Source: an uncultured Lachnospiraceae bacterium (GTDB lineage Bacteria; Bacillota; Clostridia; Lachnospirales; Lachnospiraceae). Taken from it: a stretch of 64,000 nucleotides of DNA. This document shows positions 1 to 7,576 of this stretch, one piece after another (within the stretch, counting starts at the first letter, position 1; every line of letters starts with the position of its first letter). Under the pieces are notes generated by a model that had not been told where the DNA came from, searched no databases, and saw only the letters and a list, made by a program, of their open reading frames with translations. The DNA is taken from contig CADAHQ010000002.1 of NCBI GenBank assembly GCA_902787715.1, forward strand, positions 401,173 through 465,172, read 5' to 3'. A program made the position numbers and the translations under genes.

Positions 1-1107
1 ACGATCAAGCTCTACAACAACCAGGTGTTCATCGCGGACAACATCAAGGAGGTCATTCCGGAGTTTTTGATGCTTCTTAAGGGGGTCATCGACTGCCCGG
101 ACATCCCGCTGAATGTTTCGCGAAGCGCACTGCAAAACGACGGCTTCGTCAAGAAAATCAGCGATTACATCGCGAAGAAAGTCGCGGACAAGCTTTCCGG
201 CATGTACAAGACCGACCGCGAAAACTACGAAAAATGCTGGGACGACATCTGCCCGTTCATCAAATACGGCTGCCTGAGGGATCCGAAGTTCCGCGAGAAG
301 ATGAAGGATTTCATCATCTACAAGGACCTTGAGGGCAATTACATCACCCTTCCGGAATATGTGGAGGCAGCGAAGAAGGCTGCCGGCGAGGATGTGTCTG
401 ACGAGAAAGCCGAGACATCTTCGGAGACTGCGGAAAATGCGGATGCAACTGCGGAAAACGCAGACGCAACAGCCGATGAGAAGAGCACTGCGGACGGTGA
501 GAACGCCGAAAAGCCCAAGACAACGGTCTACTATGTCACCGACGAGAAGCAGCAGAGCCAGTACATCAACATGTTCCGCGAGAACGGCTTAAACGCCGTA
601 ATTATGACGCACCGGATTGACCAGCCGTTTATCACGCAGTTGGAGCAGGACAACGATACGGTTGCTTTCAAGCGTATTGATGCCGATGTAACCGGCGCCT
701 GCAAGGAGGAGTCGGACGAGGCGGAGAAGAAGGAACTCACCGAAGCATTGACGGCGACGTTCCGCAAAGCACTCGGAAAGAGCGAGCTGGACATCAAGGT
801 CGAGAAGCTGAAGAACGCAGATCTTCCCGCGATGATTACCCTTTCGGAGGAGAGCCGCCGTATCCAGGATATGATGGCGATGTACGGCATGGCGAAGGGC
901 GCTGTCGGCGACGATTCCACCCTTGTGCTCAACGCCGGCAACAAGCTTGTGCAGTACGTGAAGGACCACGCGGATGGCGAGAACACCGCACTTTTGTGCG
1001 CTCAGATCTACGACCTTGCAAGACTTGCCCACGGTCCGCTGGAGCCTGACGACATGACGGCCTTCATGGAGCGCAGCAACAAGCTGATGGGAATGATTAC
1101 AGACTGA
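1..1107 (+). CDS. htpG: Molecular chaperone HtpG (Hsp90), C-terminal part
   Basis: This is the C-terminal 368 residues of an HtpG/Hsp90 chaperone; the gene is open at the left window edge, so the ATPase domain is missing from view. The stretch VIDCPDIPLNVSRSALQND is the family's conserved middle-domain segment. It is followed by the rest of the middle domain and a dimerisation region that matches the usual family only loosely. Between about visible residues 130 and 180 lies a low-complexity linker rich in Glu, Ala, Asp and Thr (TAENADATAENADATADEKS) that common HtpG proteins lack. HtpG is an ATP-dependent cytosolic folding chaperone. The gene stands alone: a hairpin follows its stop codon and the next gene has its own promoter. 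Confident in family; the acidic insert is the odd feature. Confidence 0.93.
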   Translation, partial: TIKLYNNQVFIADNIKEVIPEFLMLLKGVIDCPDIPLNVSRSALQNDGFVKKISDYIAKKVADKLSGMYKTDRENYEKCWDDICPFIKYGCLRDPKFREKMKDFIIYKDLEGNYITLPEYVEAAKKAAGEDVSDEKAETSSETAENADATAENADATADEKSTADGENAEKPKTTVYYVTDEKQQSQYINMFRENGLNAVIMTHRIDQPFITQLEQDNDTVAFKRIDADVTGACKEESDEAEKKELTEALTATFRKALGKSELDIKVEKLKNADLPAMITLSEESRRIQDMMAMYGMAKGAVGDDSTLVLNAGNKLVQYVKDHADGENTALLCAQIYDLARLAHGPLEPDDMTAFMERSNKLMGMITD

Positions 1108-1148
1108 TTGGAAAACTAAAAGCCGCAGGCTGGAAAACTAGCAATTGT

Positions 1149-1205
1149 AGGGCTGTTGCGATGGGCGGAGCTTGTCTCCGGAACTTGCAACAGCCCTGTT
1201 CATTT
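1149..1205 (+). terminator. Probable terminator after htpG
   Basis: AGGGCTGTTGC (1149-1159) pairs with GCAACAGCCCT (1187-1197), and a smaller nested stem (CGGAG/CTCCG) lies in the loop. The tail is only moderately T-rich (GTTCATTT). It sits about 40 nt after the htpG stop and before the next promoter, so termination is the simplest reading. Confidence 0.6.
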
Positions 1206-1248
1206 CGCGTTTTGGGACCGAATTGTCAAACTTTACAGGTAAAATGTA

Positions 1249-1277
1249 TTGACTATGGTAAATGCAAGTGATATACT
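1249..1277 (+). promoter_or_regulatory. Promoter of the lipoprotein gene at 1310
   Basis: A sigma-A-type pair: TTGACT at 1249-1254, a 17-nt spacer, and TATACT at 1272-1277. Transcription would start near 1283, just upstream of the ribosome site GGGGGGTG. Confidence 0.6.
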
Positions 1278-1309
1278 TGCTAATAATACCATTTATGGGG
1301 GGTGTTCTT

Positions 1310-2674
1310 ATGAAAGTGAGAAAGGTAGCAGTATTGTTTCTTATGTTGACTGTGTTTTGCCTTGCCGGATGCGGTAAGAAGACGCCTGCGGAGGAGCCTT
1401 CGGTGACGCCGACGGCGACGCCCGGGGAGGCCACACCGACGACGGGCCCGGAGGGAACGCCGACGCCGGTGGTGACGGAAGGGCCGGACATTCCGGAGGG
1501 GACGCCTTTGGAGCGGCTTATCACCGGATTGCACAATGCATTTGCCGACGGAAATGTCACGGTGTCAACCTCGATGACGGCGACGAACGGCACAGAGACG
1601 GAGACCAGAAGCAAAGCGTACCGCTTCGTGCCGCAGGAGGATGGCGAGCTGATTTATATTGACGAGACATTTACCGACGCGTCCAAGCAGCATGAGTTTC
1701 TTTTCTACCACGAACATGGCGGAATTCATATGTGGGAGTGGTGGGAAAATACCAAGATGGTGTACAAGTTCGAACCAATCGGCGAGGAGGATGCAAAGTA
1801 CATGTATCCGCTCATCCGCGCGCTGCGTGAGCCCGGGGATGAGGCGTTCCGGCTCTTTGTAAACATGCTGTATGACATCTTTCCCGACATGCCGAAGACG
1901 GTGCTTCCGAAGGATACAACGCTGATGCAGTTGCTTGCACCGATTGCTTCCGAGGAAAACCTTGAGAAGACGCTTTCGTACCATCAGACTGAGGACGGCA
2001 CGGATGTCTACGTTATCCACAGAGAGCAGATTGCGAGCTTTGTACAGTCGGTGAGCACCGGATTTGCCGGAATGCGCTATTATCTCGGAGACCAGCAGCT
2101 GGCAAGCTTTACCGACGCTACGGATGTGGAGATCGCAATCACGTACGCAAATGCATGTGTGGACACAATCACCGTAAAATTCGGCAGCGTGAGCAACGGG
2201 TCGAAGGCGGAGTACAAGATTGCGTTCAGCAACGTCGGAACTTCCGTTATCAACATTCCGACCAAGAAGGCGGAGGAGTTTGAGAAGAGAAAGTTCAACA
2301 CCATGGGCGAGGAGCCCAGCAACGAGATCGGATGGGTGAAGCAGTACGTTCGCGATGCTCTCGAGGGAAGAGTGGACAAGGATGTTGAGACCATCAATGA
2401 CCTGTTGCACTTCTACAATGACATGCTCTCGGATCCCGAGGTCAACGCCACTGTAAAGGAGATTATCGGCAAGGAAGAGTACTTCATTTATTACTCGGAA
2501 GGCTCGAACTACGATAAGGCGGGGATCGAGATTCTTGATAAGAAACTGAAGGAGAAATACGGAGCACAGAAGCTCCAGATGGTTTCCGTCATGTGGACGC
2601 CTCTCGATTTCCAGATTATCCTCATGGTTCCGACCGGCGAAACCGAGGTAAAAGTGTATTGGCAGATGGAGTAA
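1310..2674 (+). CDS. Lipoprotein of unknown function
   Basis: A 454-residue secreted lipoprotein. The start at 1310 follows a GGGGGGTG ribosome site and gives a clean signal peptide MKVRKVAVLFLMLTVFCLAGC with a lipobox LAGC, so Cys21 should be lipidated. An upstream in-frame ATG at 1262 would precede the ribosome site and is rejected. Residues 25-65 form a Thr/Pro/Glu-rich linker (TPTATPGEATPTTGPEGTPTP), a style shared by several lipoproteins in this window. The remaining ~390 residues look like a soluble extracellular domain with mixed helices and strands. I do not recognise the family. The gene appears monocistronic, with its own promoter and the tRNA operon promoter close behind its stop. 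Confidence 0.85.
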   Translation: MKVRKVAVLFLMLTVFCLAGCGKKTPAEEPSVTPTATPGEATPTTGPEGTPTPVVTEGPDIPEGTPLERLITGLHNAFADGNVTVSTSMTATNGTETETRSKAYRFVPQEDGELIYIDETFTDASKQHEFLFYHEHGGIHMWEWWENTKMVYKFEPIGEEDAKYMYPLIRALREPGDEAFRLFVNMLYDIFPDMPKTVLPKDTTLMQLLAPIASEENLEKTLSYHQTEDGTDVYVIHREQIASFVQSVSTGFAGMRYYLGDQQLASFTDATDVEIAITYANACVDTITVKFGSVSNGSKAEYKIAFSNVGTSVINIPTKKAEEFEKRKFNTMGEEPSNEIGWVKQYVRDALEGRVDKDVETINDLLHFYNDMLSDPEVNATVKEIIGKEEYFIYYSEGSNYDKAGIEILDKKLKEKYGAQKLQMVSVMWTPLDFQIILMVPTGETEVKVYWQME

Positions 2675-2728
2675 AACTCTGCCGTATAAGGCTTTCTTTT
2701 CGCGTGCTTGAAAAAGTGAATTTTACGC

Positions 2729-2757
2729 TTGACAATTCTGTTTTTGTGTTGCATAAT
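2729..2757 (+). promoter_or_regulatory. Promoter of the tRNA operon
   Basis: TTGACA at 2729-2734, a 17-nt spacer and CATAAT at 2752-2757. It lies about 20 nt ahead of the first tRNA, which fits a strong stable-RNA promoter. Confidence 0.75.
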
Positions 2758-2775
2758 ATCAAAGCACGCGAAATT

Positions 2776-2849
2776 CGAGGCGTGGCTCAGTTTGGTAGAG
2801 CGCTGCGTTCGGGACGCAGAGGTCGTGGGTTCGAATCCCGTCGCCTCGA
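2776..2849 (+). tRNA. tRNA-Pro (anticodon CGG)
   Basis: A 74-nt cloverleaf. The acceptor stem CGAGGCG pairs with CGCCTCG, discriminator A. The D stem is GCTC/GAGC and the anticodon stem CTGCG/CGCAG holds loop TTCGGGA, giving anticodon CGG. The T loop is TTCGAAT. CCA is not encoded. It is first in a three-tRNA transcript and is nearly the same as the third tRNA in the acceptor and D arms. Confidence 0.95.
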
Positions 2850-2893
2850 TTCTTCTTTGCACAATCGCGTGCAGGGAAAGCGCATATGCGCGT

Positions 2894-2966
2894 GCTGGAA
2901 TAGCTCAGCCGGTAGAGCACTTCACTCGTAATGAAGGGGTCGTCAGTTCGAATCTGATTTCCAGCT
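2894..2966 (+). tRNA. tRNA-Thr (anticodon CGT)
   Basis: A 73-nt cloverleaf. Acceptor GCTGGAA pairs with TTCCAGC, discriminator T. The anticodon stem CTTCA/TGAAG encloses loop CTCGTAA, giving anticodon CGT for ACG codons. The T loop is TTCGAAT. It is the middle member of the tRNA operon; CCA is not encoded. Confidence 0.95.
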
Positions 2967-3018
2967 GTTTCGTTTTGTACTTCGGACGGAATCGCTCGGA
3001 GCGAGCAAAACGCAAGTT

Positions 3019-3092
3019 CGAGGCGTGGCTCAGTTTGGTAGAGCACCGTGTTAGGGACGCGGGGGTCGCGTGTTCAAGTCACGTCGCCTCGA
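3019..3092 (+). tRNA. tRNA-Pro (anticodon AGG)
   Basis: A 74-nt cloverleaf with the same acceptor stem (CGAGGCG/CGCCTCG) and D arm as the tRNA-Pro at 2776. The anticodon stem is CCGTG/CGCGG with one G-U pair and the loop is TTAGGGA, so the anticodon reads AGG. The T stem GCGTG/CACGT closes loop TTCAAGT. A at the wobble position of a bacterial proline tRNA is uncommon (GGG or TGG is usual). The body looks intact, so I call it a functional gene rather than a relic. Confidence 0.88.
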
Positions 3093-3094
3093 TT

Positions 3095-3127
3095 TACCCT
3101 ATCTCCGTTCGGGGATAGGGTATTTTT
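3095..3127 (+). terminator. Intrinsic terminator of the tRNA operon
   Basis: TACCCTATC (3095-3103) pairs with GATAGGGTA (3114-3122), followed directly by TTTTT. It begins two bases after the last tRNA. Confidence 0.88.
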
Positions 3128-3190
3128 GTGTTTCGGTACTGCATTCTGCGCAGGGGGTGCGCGGTATGCATCATGCAGACGGAGGTCCTC

Positions 3191-4711
3191 ATGAAGACAG
3201 CTTTGATTGTGACGGTGATTCTGGCGATTGCCGCACTGATTGCCATGGCGGTGTTTGCGGAGCGCTGGCGTATTGCCAGACAGGCTTTGTCGCGGAAAGA
3301 CAGGGAGCTTTCCGATGCCACGGCATCCCTGAAAAAGACGGAGGCGTTGTACCGCGAGGCCGCGCAGATGCGGGATCGTCTTGCCGATGCGGGCGATGAG
3401 CTGCGCAACCGTTATGAGAAGGTAAGCAAACTTGCTTATTATGACAGCAATACGGATCTTCCCAACCGTCAACAGCTGGCGGAATCCTTCGCCGAGGCGA
3501 TGGCGAAGCGCTCGGAGGGCGAGGAAGTTGGCCTTGCCATGTTCGAATTCCGCGATGAGGACGCCCGGGAAGTCACGCTCATGGGAAGGAACAACGCGGA
3601 GATGCGGCAGGAGATTGTGCAGCGGTTCCGCAGCTCCATGAATGAAGAGGATGATACCCTTGCCTGCGTGTCGGAGGATGCATTTGCCGTGCTGACGCGG
3701 CGGATTGCACACCGGAGAGACTACGCCGGGAAGATTGATAAGCTTTTTAAGCTGCTTTCCCTGCCTGTGATGAACAACGGCGCGGAGATGATGCCGCGGG
3801 TGTTCGGAGCGATTGTGATTGCTCCCGAGGGCGGCGATTCGATGCAGCTTCTTGACATGAATCTTGGTATTGCCATGGAGGAGGCCATGTCGGCGTCCGT
3901 CAGCGGATACCGCTTCTACAACCCGGAGATGGCCGCGGTTGCCATGAACAAGATGGCGCAGCAGGCCATGGTGACGGAGTCCGTGCGCGCGGGCCTGATT
4001 GAATATCCCGTGACGCCGCGGGTACGGCTTGCGAACAACCGCGCGGAGCAGCTGGTGATTACGCCGATGCTCACCACCGCGGAAGGGCGAATGGTGGGGC
4101 GTGAGCTGATGCAGCGGATTGATGACAGCGGTCTGGCCATGGTGGTGTATCGGGAGATGCTGCACCGGGCCTGCGAGGACCTTCAGCGTTATTCCGAGAT
4201 GGGCGTTGCCAACGTGCGCTGCGTGATTCCCGTGACGGACCGCGTATTCGCCAACCGGGAGTTTATCAAGACAACCTACGATGTGCTGCAGACCATTCAA
4301 CTGGATATGCGGCGCGTGATTTTCGAGGTGTCGGAGAAGGCCGTGGCGAAGAATCTTGCGGAGTCCACGGAGCGCATGCGGAAGCTTTCGAACTTCGGTG
4401 TCCGGTTCGTTCTGGAGACCGGCGGACTGCCCCTGATTCCCACCGGCGAGCTGCAGCGCATGCCCTTTGATGCATGGCTCTTGACATCCTGGATTCCGGA
4501 GGACTACTCCGAGGAAGAGGCGCGGGAGCTTTTGTCCGTGGTGACCCAGACAGCGCACCGCATGGAGGCGGATGTGATTCTCACCGACATCGCGGCACAG
4601 GAGACGGCGGACCTTGCGGCTGCCTGCGGCGTGGACTGCGTGCAGGGCGGGCTCTACGGCGATGCCATGAGCGGCGAGCTGGCGGGCCGGCTTCTCACAG
4701 CCTTACAATAA
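3191..4711 (+). CDS. Membrane-anchored degenerate GGDEF-EAL protein
   Basis: A 506-residue protein starting at 3191, six bases after GGAGG. Residues 1-25 form one transmembrane helix and 26-75 a probable coiled coil. Residues ~80-230 follow the GGDEF fold (AYYDSNTDLPNRQQL opens it as in diguanylate cyclases), but the active-site loop reads CVSEDAFAVL instead of GGDEF. Residues ~265-500 follow an EAL fold: FEVSEKAV stands where the ELTE motif should be, FVLETGG replaces the DDFG motif, and the closing QGGLYG motif is kept. The metal and substrate ligands of both domains appear lost, so it probably neither makes nor breaks cyclic-di-GMP. It may bind the nucleotide or a partner protein. It stands alone between two terminators. 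Confidence 0.8.
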   Translation: MKTALIVTVILAIAALIAMAVFAERWRIARQALSRKDRELSDATASLKKTEALYREAAQMRDRLADAGDELRNRYEKVSKLAYYDSNTDLPNRQQLAESFAEAMAKRSEGEEVGLAMFEFRDEDAREVTLMGRNNAEMRQEIVQRFRSSMNEEDDTLACVSEDAFAVLTRRIAHRRDYAGKIDKLFKLLSLPVMNNGAEMMPRVFGAIVIAPEGGDSMQLLDMNLGIAMEEAMSASVSGYRFYNPEMAAVAMNKMAQQAMVTESVRAGLIEYPVTPRVRLANNRAEQLVITPMLTTAEGRMVGRELMQRIDDSGLAMVVYREMLHRACEDLQRYSEMGVANVRCVIPVTDRVFANREFIKTTYDVLQTIQLDMRRVIFEVSEKAVAKNLAESTERMRKLSNFGVRFVLETGGLPLIPTGELQRMPFDAWLLTSWIPEDYSEEEARELLSVVTQTAHRMEADVILTDIAAQETADLAAACGVDCVQGGLYGDAMSGELAGRLLTALQ

Positions 4712-5012
4712 ACGGGGTGAGTTTTTGTGCAGATGCTACAAAAACATCTTCGGCAAATCCTTCCCGACCCCGGTTTCTTTTGCTAAATTGCATAATCCCG
4801 AAGCCTTCGTTTCTCCGCCCAAACAGCGAAGATTTGCTTGCATCGAAGGGGACGGTCATGTACAATGGAGTTGTCGGAAATCACCGACAACTCTTTTTTT
4901 TCTGTTTTCTGATCGCGGGAGGCGACGGCCTTTCCCCGCATATATCACCGTGTGCACATGGCGAAACATCGAAATTGTGAAAGGACCCGAGAGAGTCGGG
5001 GGTGTATTTGCC
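4712..5012 (+). other. Intergenic stretch, no gene seen
   Basis: Between the GGDEF-EAL gene and the DUF5688 gene. It holds a clear terminator (4868-4901). An open frame extends upstream of the DUF5688 start, but its Arg/Pro/Cys-rich translation has no ribosome site at a plausible start. I see no RNA gene here. Confidence 0.6.
4868..4901 (+). terminator. Intrinsic terminator
   Basis: GAGTTGTCGG (4868-4877) pairs perfectly with CCGACAACTC (4884-4893), followed by eight Ts. It ends the transcript of the GGDEF-EAL gene. Confidence 0.9.
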
Positions 5013-5987
5013 ATGAAAAGTTTTCAGGAATTTTGCTCGGAGATTGCCGGGCAGGTAGAAAAACAGCTGGGAGAAGGGCATGAGACCGTGCTGCGGAGCG
5101 TGCAGAAGAACAACGGTGTGATGATGGAGGGGCTTCTAATCCGGTATCAGGAGGCCGCGGTCGTGCCGACCATCTACATGGACCCGTTTTACGAACAGTA
5201 CTGCGAGGGCAGGACCATGGAGCACATCGTCGCGGACGTTGTGGAGATTTACAAAAACAACCGTGTGCCGTTTCAGAAGGAGCTTCCGCTGTCTTACGAG
5301 GATATCAAAGATCGGATTCTGTTCCGATTGGTAAACCTTCCGCTGAACCGGGAGGCGCTTCTTCACATGCCGCACATTGAGATCGGGGACCTGGCGGTCG
5401 GGTTCCACTGGACGGTGGACACGGACGACAGCCGCGTCGGAACCGTGCGGGTGACGGACGAGCAGGCTGCCGTTTGGGGCGTGTCCACGGAGCAGCTTAC
5501 GGAGATTGCGCTTCGCAACACGGAGCGGAGTCTGCCGCCGGTTTTGCGGCGCATCGAGGACGTTTTAACGGAGATCTTAAACGGCGGTGACGCAAGCGGG
5601 CTTGAGGATGCGGACGAAGCGGAGAGGGAGCTTCTCCGGGAGGAATTGAACGACGAGGGAGCGAGGAGGGAATTTCCCATGTATGTGCTCTCCAACAGCT
5701 TCTCAAACGGTGGGGCGGCAGCTCTTTTGGAGCTTCCCTTCTTAAACCGGTTCCGGGAGAAAATCGGGGAGGATTTCTGGATCCTTCCATCGAGCATCCA
5801 CGAGGTGATTTTGGTGCCGGTTTCCAAACTGCCGGACCGCGATAAGCTTACCCAGATGGTTCGTGAAATCAACCGCACCCAGGTGCCGCGCCAGGAGTTT
5901 CTCTCCGACGTGGTATACCGCTTCAGCGAGTTCACATCGCTGATGCCGCAGCATTTCCGGGAGCAGTTGATGGCTGTCGCAGGGTGA
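5013..5987 (+). CDS. DUF5688 family protein
   Basis: A 324-residue soluble protein with no signal peptide or membrane segment. The start at 5013 is preceded by GGGGGTG; the upstream extension of the frame is not protein-like. The opening FQEFCSEIAGQVEKQLGEGHETVLRSVQKNNG pattern (residues 4-35), followed by LNREALLHMPHIEIGDLAVGF, resembles DUF5688 proteins of Lachnospiraceae. These are often found in many paralogues per genome and have no established function. A Glu/Asp-rich stretch lies near residues 195-225. The gene is monocistronic between a terminator and a convergent tRNA gene. Family assignment is from memory of its sequence style. Confidence 0.7.
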   Translation: MKSFQEFCSEIAGQVEKQLGEGHETVLRSVQKNNGVMMEGLLIRYQEAAVVPTIYMDPFYEQYCEGRTMEHIVADVVEIYKNNRVPFQKELPLSYEDIKDRILFRLVNLPLNREALLHMPHIEIGDLAVGFHWTVDTDDSRVGTVRVTDEQAAVWGVSTEQLTEIALRNTERSLPPVLRRIEDVLTEILNGGDASGLEDADEAERELLREELNDEGARREFPMYVLSNSFSNGGAAALLELPFLNRFREKIGEDFWILPSSIHEVILVPVSKLPDRDKLTQMVREINRTQVPRQEFLSDVVYRFSEFTSLMPQHFREQLMAVAG

Positions 5988-5999
5988 GAAGGTCAGGCG

Positions 6000-6045
6000 G
6001 CGCCTGGTGAGAATCCCCGGCAGCGCCTGGTGAGAGTCCCGGGCG
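6000..6045 (+). repeat. Two tandem 23-nt repeats
   Basis: GCGCCTGGTGAGAATCCC begins at 6000 and recurs with one change at 6023, a period of 23 nt. A weaker partial copy may lie inside the preceding gene's end (GGTGAGAAGGTCAGGCG, from 5982). Its role is unknown. Confidence 0.6.
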
Positions 6046-6075
6046 TGGTAGGTCGCAGACATCAGCGCAAGGGCA

Positions 6076-6120
6076 CAAAAACAAAGAGAGCTGCCGCACG
6101 AAACCGTGCGACAGCTCTTT
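6076..6120 (-). terminator. Terminator of tRNA-Arg, possibly bidirectional
   Basis: AAAGAG and CGCACG elements at 6083-6100 pair with CGTGCG and CTCTTT at 6105-6120. On the minus strand the stem is followed by CTCTTTGTTTTTG, a good U-rich tail right after the tRNA 3' end. It may also serve the plus-strand DUF5688 gene. Confidence 0.75.
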
Positions 6121-6122
6121 GT

Positions 6123-6195
6123 TGCGCCTGAAGGGATTCGAACCCCCGACCATTGGCTTCGGAAGCCACTACTCTATCCACTGAGCTACAAGCGC
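6123..6195 (-). tRNA. tRNA-Arg (anticodon CCG)
   Basis: A 73-nt cloverleaf on the minus strand. Acceptor GCGCTTG pairs with CAGGCGC (one G-U), discriminator A. The anticodon arm has loop TTCCGAA, giving anticodon CCG for CGG codons, with a G-A mismatch at the top of the stem. The T arm is GGGGG with loop TTCGAAT. It has its own promoter and terminator. Confidence 0.95.
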
Positions 6196-6206
6196 CGACA
6201 ACGGTC

Positions 6207-6235
6207 ACTATAGCACAGTTTCCGCGTAAAGTAAA
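6207..6235 (-). promoter_or_regulatory. Promoter of tRNA-Arg
   Basis: Read on the minus strand: TTTACT (6235-6230), a 17-nt spacer, then TATAGT (6212-6207). Transcription would start just upstream of the tRNA 5' end at 6195. Confidence 0.65.
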
Positions 6236-6247
6236 GCACTTTCTCGG

Positions 6248-6964
6248 CTATGCGGTCCGGGACGGCTCGTAGTACTCGACACTCGCCTCGGGGCTTATGT
6301 CGATGTGCTCGCCGTAGACGACGCGGCGAATCTTGCAGCCGGGACCGATGACGACGTCGCGGCCCACAACCGTGTCGGCGATGACATGCTGCAGGTTGAT
6401 TTTGTCGCCCTCGATGCTGTTTTGCACCGTGAAGGTCCGCTCGCCCATAAAGAAGCGGGAGATCAGACCGCCGCCGAATCTTCCCATGTTGATTTCAATG
6501 ACGCTGCCGCCGATGGAGTCGGCGAAGCAGTTGCCGCTGAAGGCAACGGTGAGGGTGCCGGCGTTAATGAGTCCTGTGCATTCAATCTTTCCTTTAATCT
6601 CGGCATCTTCTGCAGAGACATCTCCTTCGGCGTTCAACGAGCCCGAGACCCGGAGCTCCGTACAGCGGACGGGGCCCACATGGCAGGAGCCGGAGATGCC
6701 GATGCTGTCTGCAATCTGGGCGGGGCCGCCGATGTGGCAGCTTCCGCTGACGTGAAGCTCGGAGGCCGCGAGAGTGCCGTCGACTTTGCCGCTTCCCGAG
6801 ACTTTCATGGCGCCTCTGCAGGTGAGGTCGCCGTAGACGTGGCCGGAGCCGGAGACAACCATGGTGTCGCAGATTGCGTTGCCGTTAACCTTGCCGCTTC
6901 CGCTGATGCGGATATCTTCATTGTAGTCGCCTCCCGGGAGACTGCCGCTTCCTGAAATGTTCAT
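6248..6964 (-). CDS. Bactofilin-like polymer-forming protein (YhbE/YhbF type)
   Basis: A 238-residue cytosolic protein made of repeated short strands with the theme VSGSG-x-V-x-G (for example MNISGSGSLPGG, RISGSGKVNGN, KVSGSGKVDGT, HVSGSCHIGG). It forms a right-handed beta-helix as in bactofilins and the YhbE/YhbF proteins of Bacillus. The C-terminal part (GDKINLQHVIADTVVGRDVVIGPGC) keeps the beta-helix rhythm. Bactofilins assemble into filaments without nucleotide and organise membrane or wall processes. Its start codon overlaps the end of the upstream YhbD-like gene (ATGA), so the two are translationally coupled. The same yhbD-yhbE/F arrangement is known in Bacillus, which supports the call. 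Confidence 0.82.
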   Translation of the reverse strand: MNISGSGSLPGGDYNEDIRISGSGKVNGNAICDTMVVSGSGHVYGDLTCRGAMKVSGSGKVDGTLAASELHVSGSCHIGGPAQIADSIGISGSCHVGPVRCTELRVSGSLNAEGDVSAEDAEIKGKIECTGLINAGTLTVAFSGNCFADSIGGSVIEINMGRFGGGLISRFFMGERTFTVQNSIEGDKINLQHVIADTVVGRDVVIGPGCKIRRVVYGEHIDISPEASVEYYEPSRTA

Positions 6965-7365
6965 GTTGTTAATCCTCCGTTCATGAGTTTTTTGATGGTT
7001 TCCGTAATGTCAGATGTCTTCCCGTTCCGGTCGGTCATGGTGACGCGCCGTAGCTCCTGCATCCGGATGGTGCGGGTGCCGTAGGCGGTTTCCACGCTGA
7101 GGGAAGGCTCGGTTTGGTTCTCCCCGTAGAACTGTTCCGCAAGCTCGTGCAAAAGGACTTCTTCCTTTGTCGCCAGGATGCGCTCCACCCGTTCGCAGAT
7201 GAGCGCCTCCGGGAAGAAGGTTTCCTGCCCGGTCACGGTCGCTTTTCGCAGGAACCACTCATCGGGAATCAGTCCCATGCGCTTCCAGCGGTAGAGCGAT
7301 CCGTACGAGATGCCGTAGCGTGCGAGCAATGCTTTTTTGGAAATCAAAGCCTGTTCCGTATCCAA
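6961..7365 (-). CDS. YhbD-like protein (DUF4004), MerR-type HTH
   Basis: A 134-residue protein. Residues 8-35 (ISKKALLARYGISYGSLYRWKRMGLIP) form a winged-helix start like MerR regulators, and the rest matches the DUF4004/YhbD pattern, ending with a segment predicted to be helical. It sits first in an operon with a bactofilin-like gene, as in Bacillus. The promoter just upstream carries two copies of a 13-bp palindrome, so this protein is a natural candidate for autoregulation; that is inference. The alternative is a structural partner of the bactofilin rather than a DNA-binding protein. Confidence 0.8.
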   Translation of the reverse strand: MDTEQALISKKALLARYGISYGSLYRWKRMGLIPDEWFLRKATVTGQETFFPEALICERVERILATKEEVLLHELAEQFYGENQTEPSLSVETAYGTRTIRMQELRRVTMTDRNGKTSDITETIKKLMNGGLTT

Positions 7366-7385
7366 AGGACACCTCCTTTTATGGT

Positions 7386-7427
7386 GCGTAACACTGTTAC
7401 AGCGACATTATAGCGTAACACTGTTAC
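7386..7427. promoter_or_regulatory. Duplicated palindromic operator
   Basis: The perfect palindrome GTAACACTGTTAC occurs at 7388-7400 and again at 7415-7427, inside a 16-nt identical direct repeat (GCGTAACACTGTTACA). One copy covers the region downstream of the minus-strand -10 box and the other fills the -35/-10 spacer. Such placement would let a bound repressor block the promoter. The binding protein is not known; the adjacent MerR-like protein is the obvious candidate. Confidence 0.75.
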
Positions 7428-7435
7428 ACTGTCAA
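7407..7435 (-). promoter_or_regulatory. Promoter of the yhbD-bactofilin operon
   Basis: On the minus strand TTGACA (7435-7430) and TATAAT (7412-7407) are both perfect consensus, separated by 17 nt. The start would lie about 40 nt before the YhbD start codon. Confidence 0.85.
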
Positions 7436-7576
7436 GAGGGGTGTAAAAAATCTTTTAAAAAACTTTTTTTGGCAAATTCGCATTTTTCTCCGCAAAAAAT
7501 CCTTCCCTCTCCGTATCTATGGTATCAATCGAAAAGAAGTCCCGCTTGGGACGAGAGAGACAGGGGGATGTTTTCC

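Noticed and set aside
2593-3118. Small open frames across the tRNA cluster
   Set aside because: They overlap three clear tRNA genes and have no coding character.
3074-4558. A 494-residue open frame on the minus strand
   Set aside because: Antisense to the GGDEF-EAL gene, rich in His and Arg, with no start signal. The plus-strand gene has signature folds and a ribosome site.
4725-5012. N-terminal extension of the DUF5688 protein
   Set aside because: The extension contains a perfect intrinsic terminator in its DNA and a Cys/Arg/Pro-rich translation; the ribosome site supports the start at 5013.
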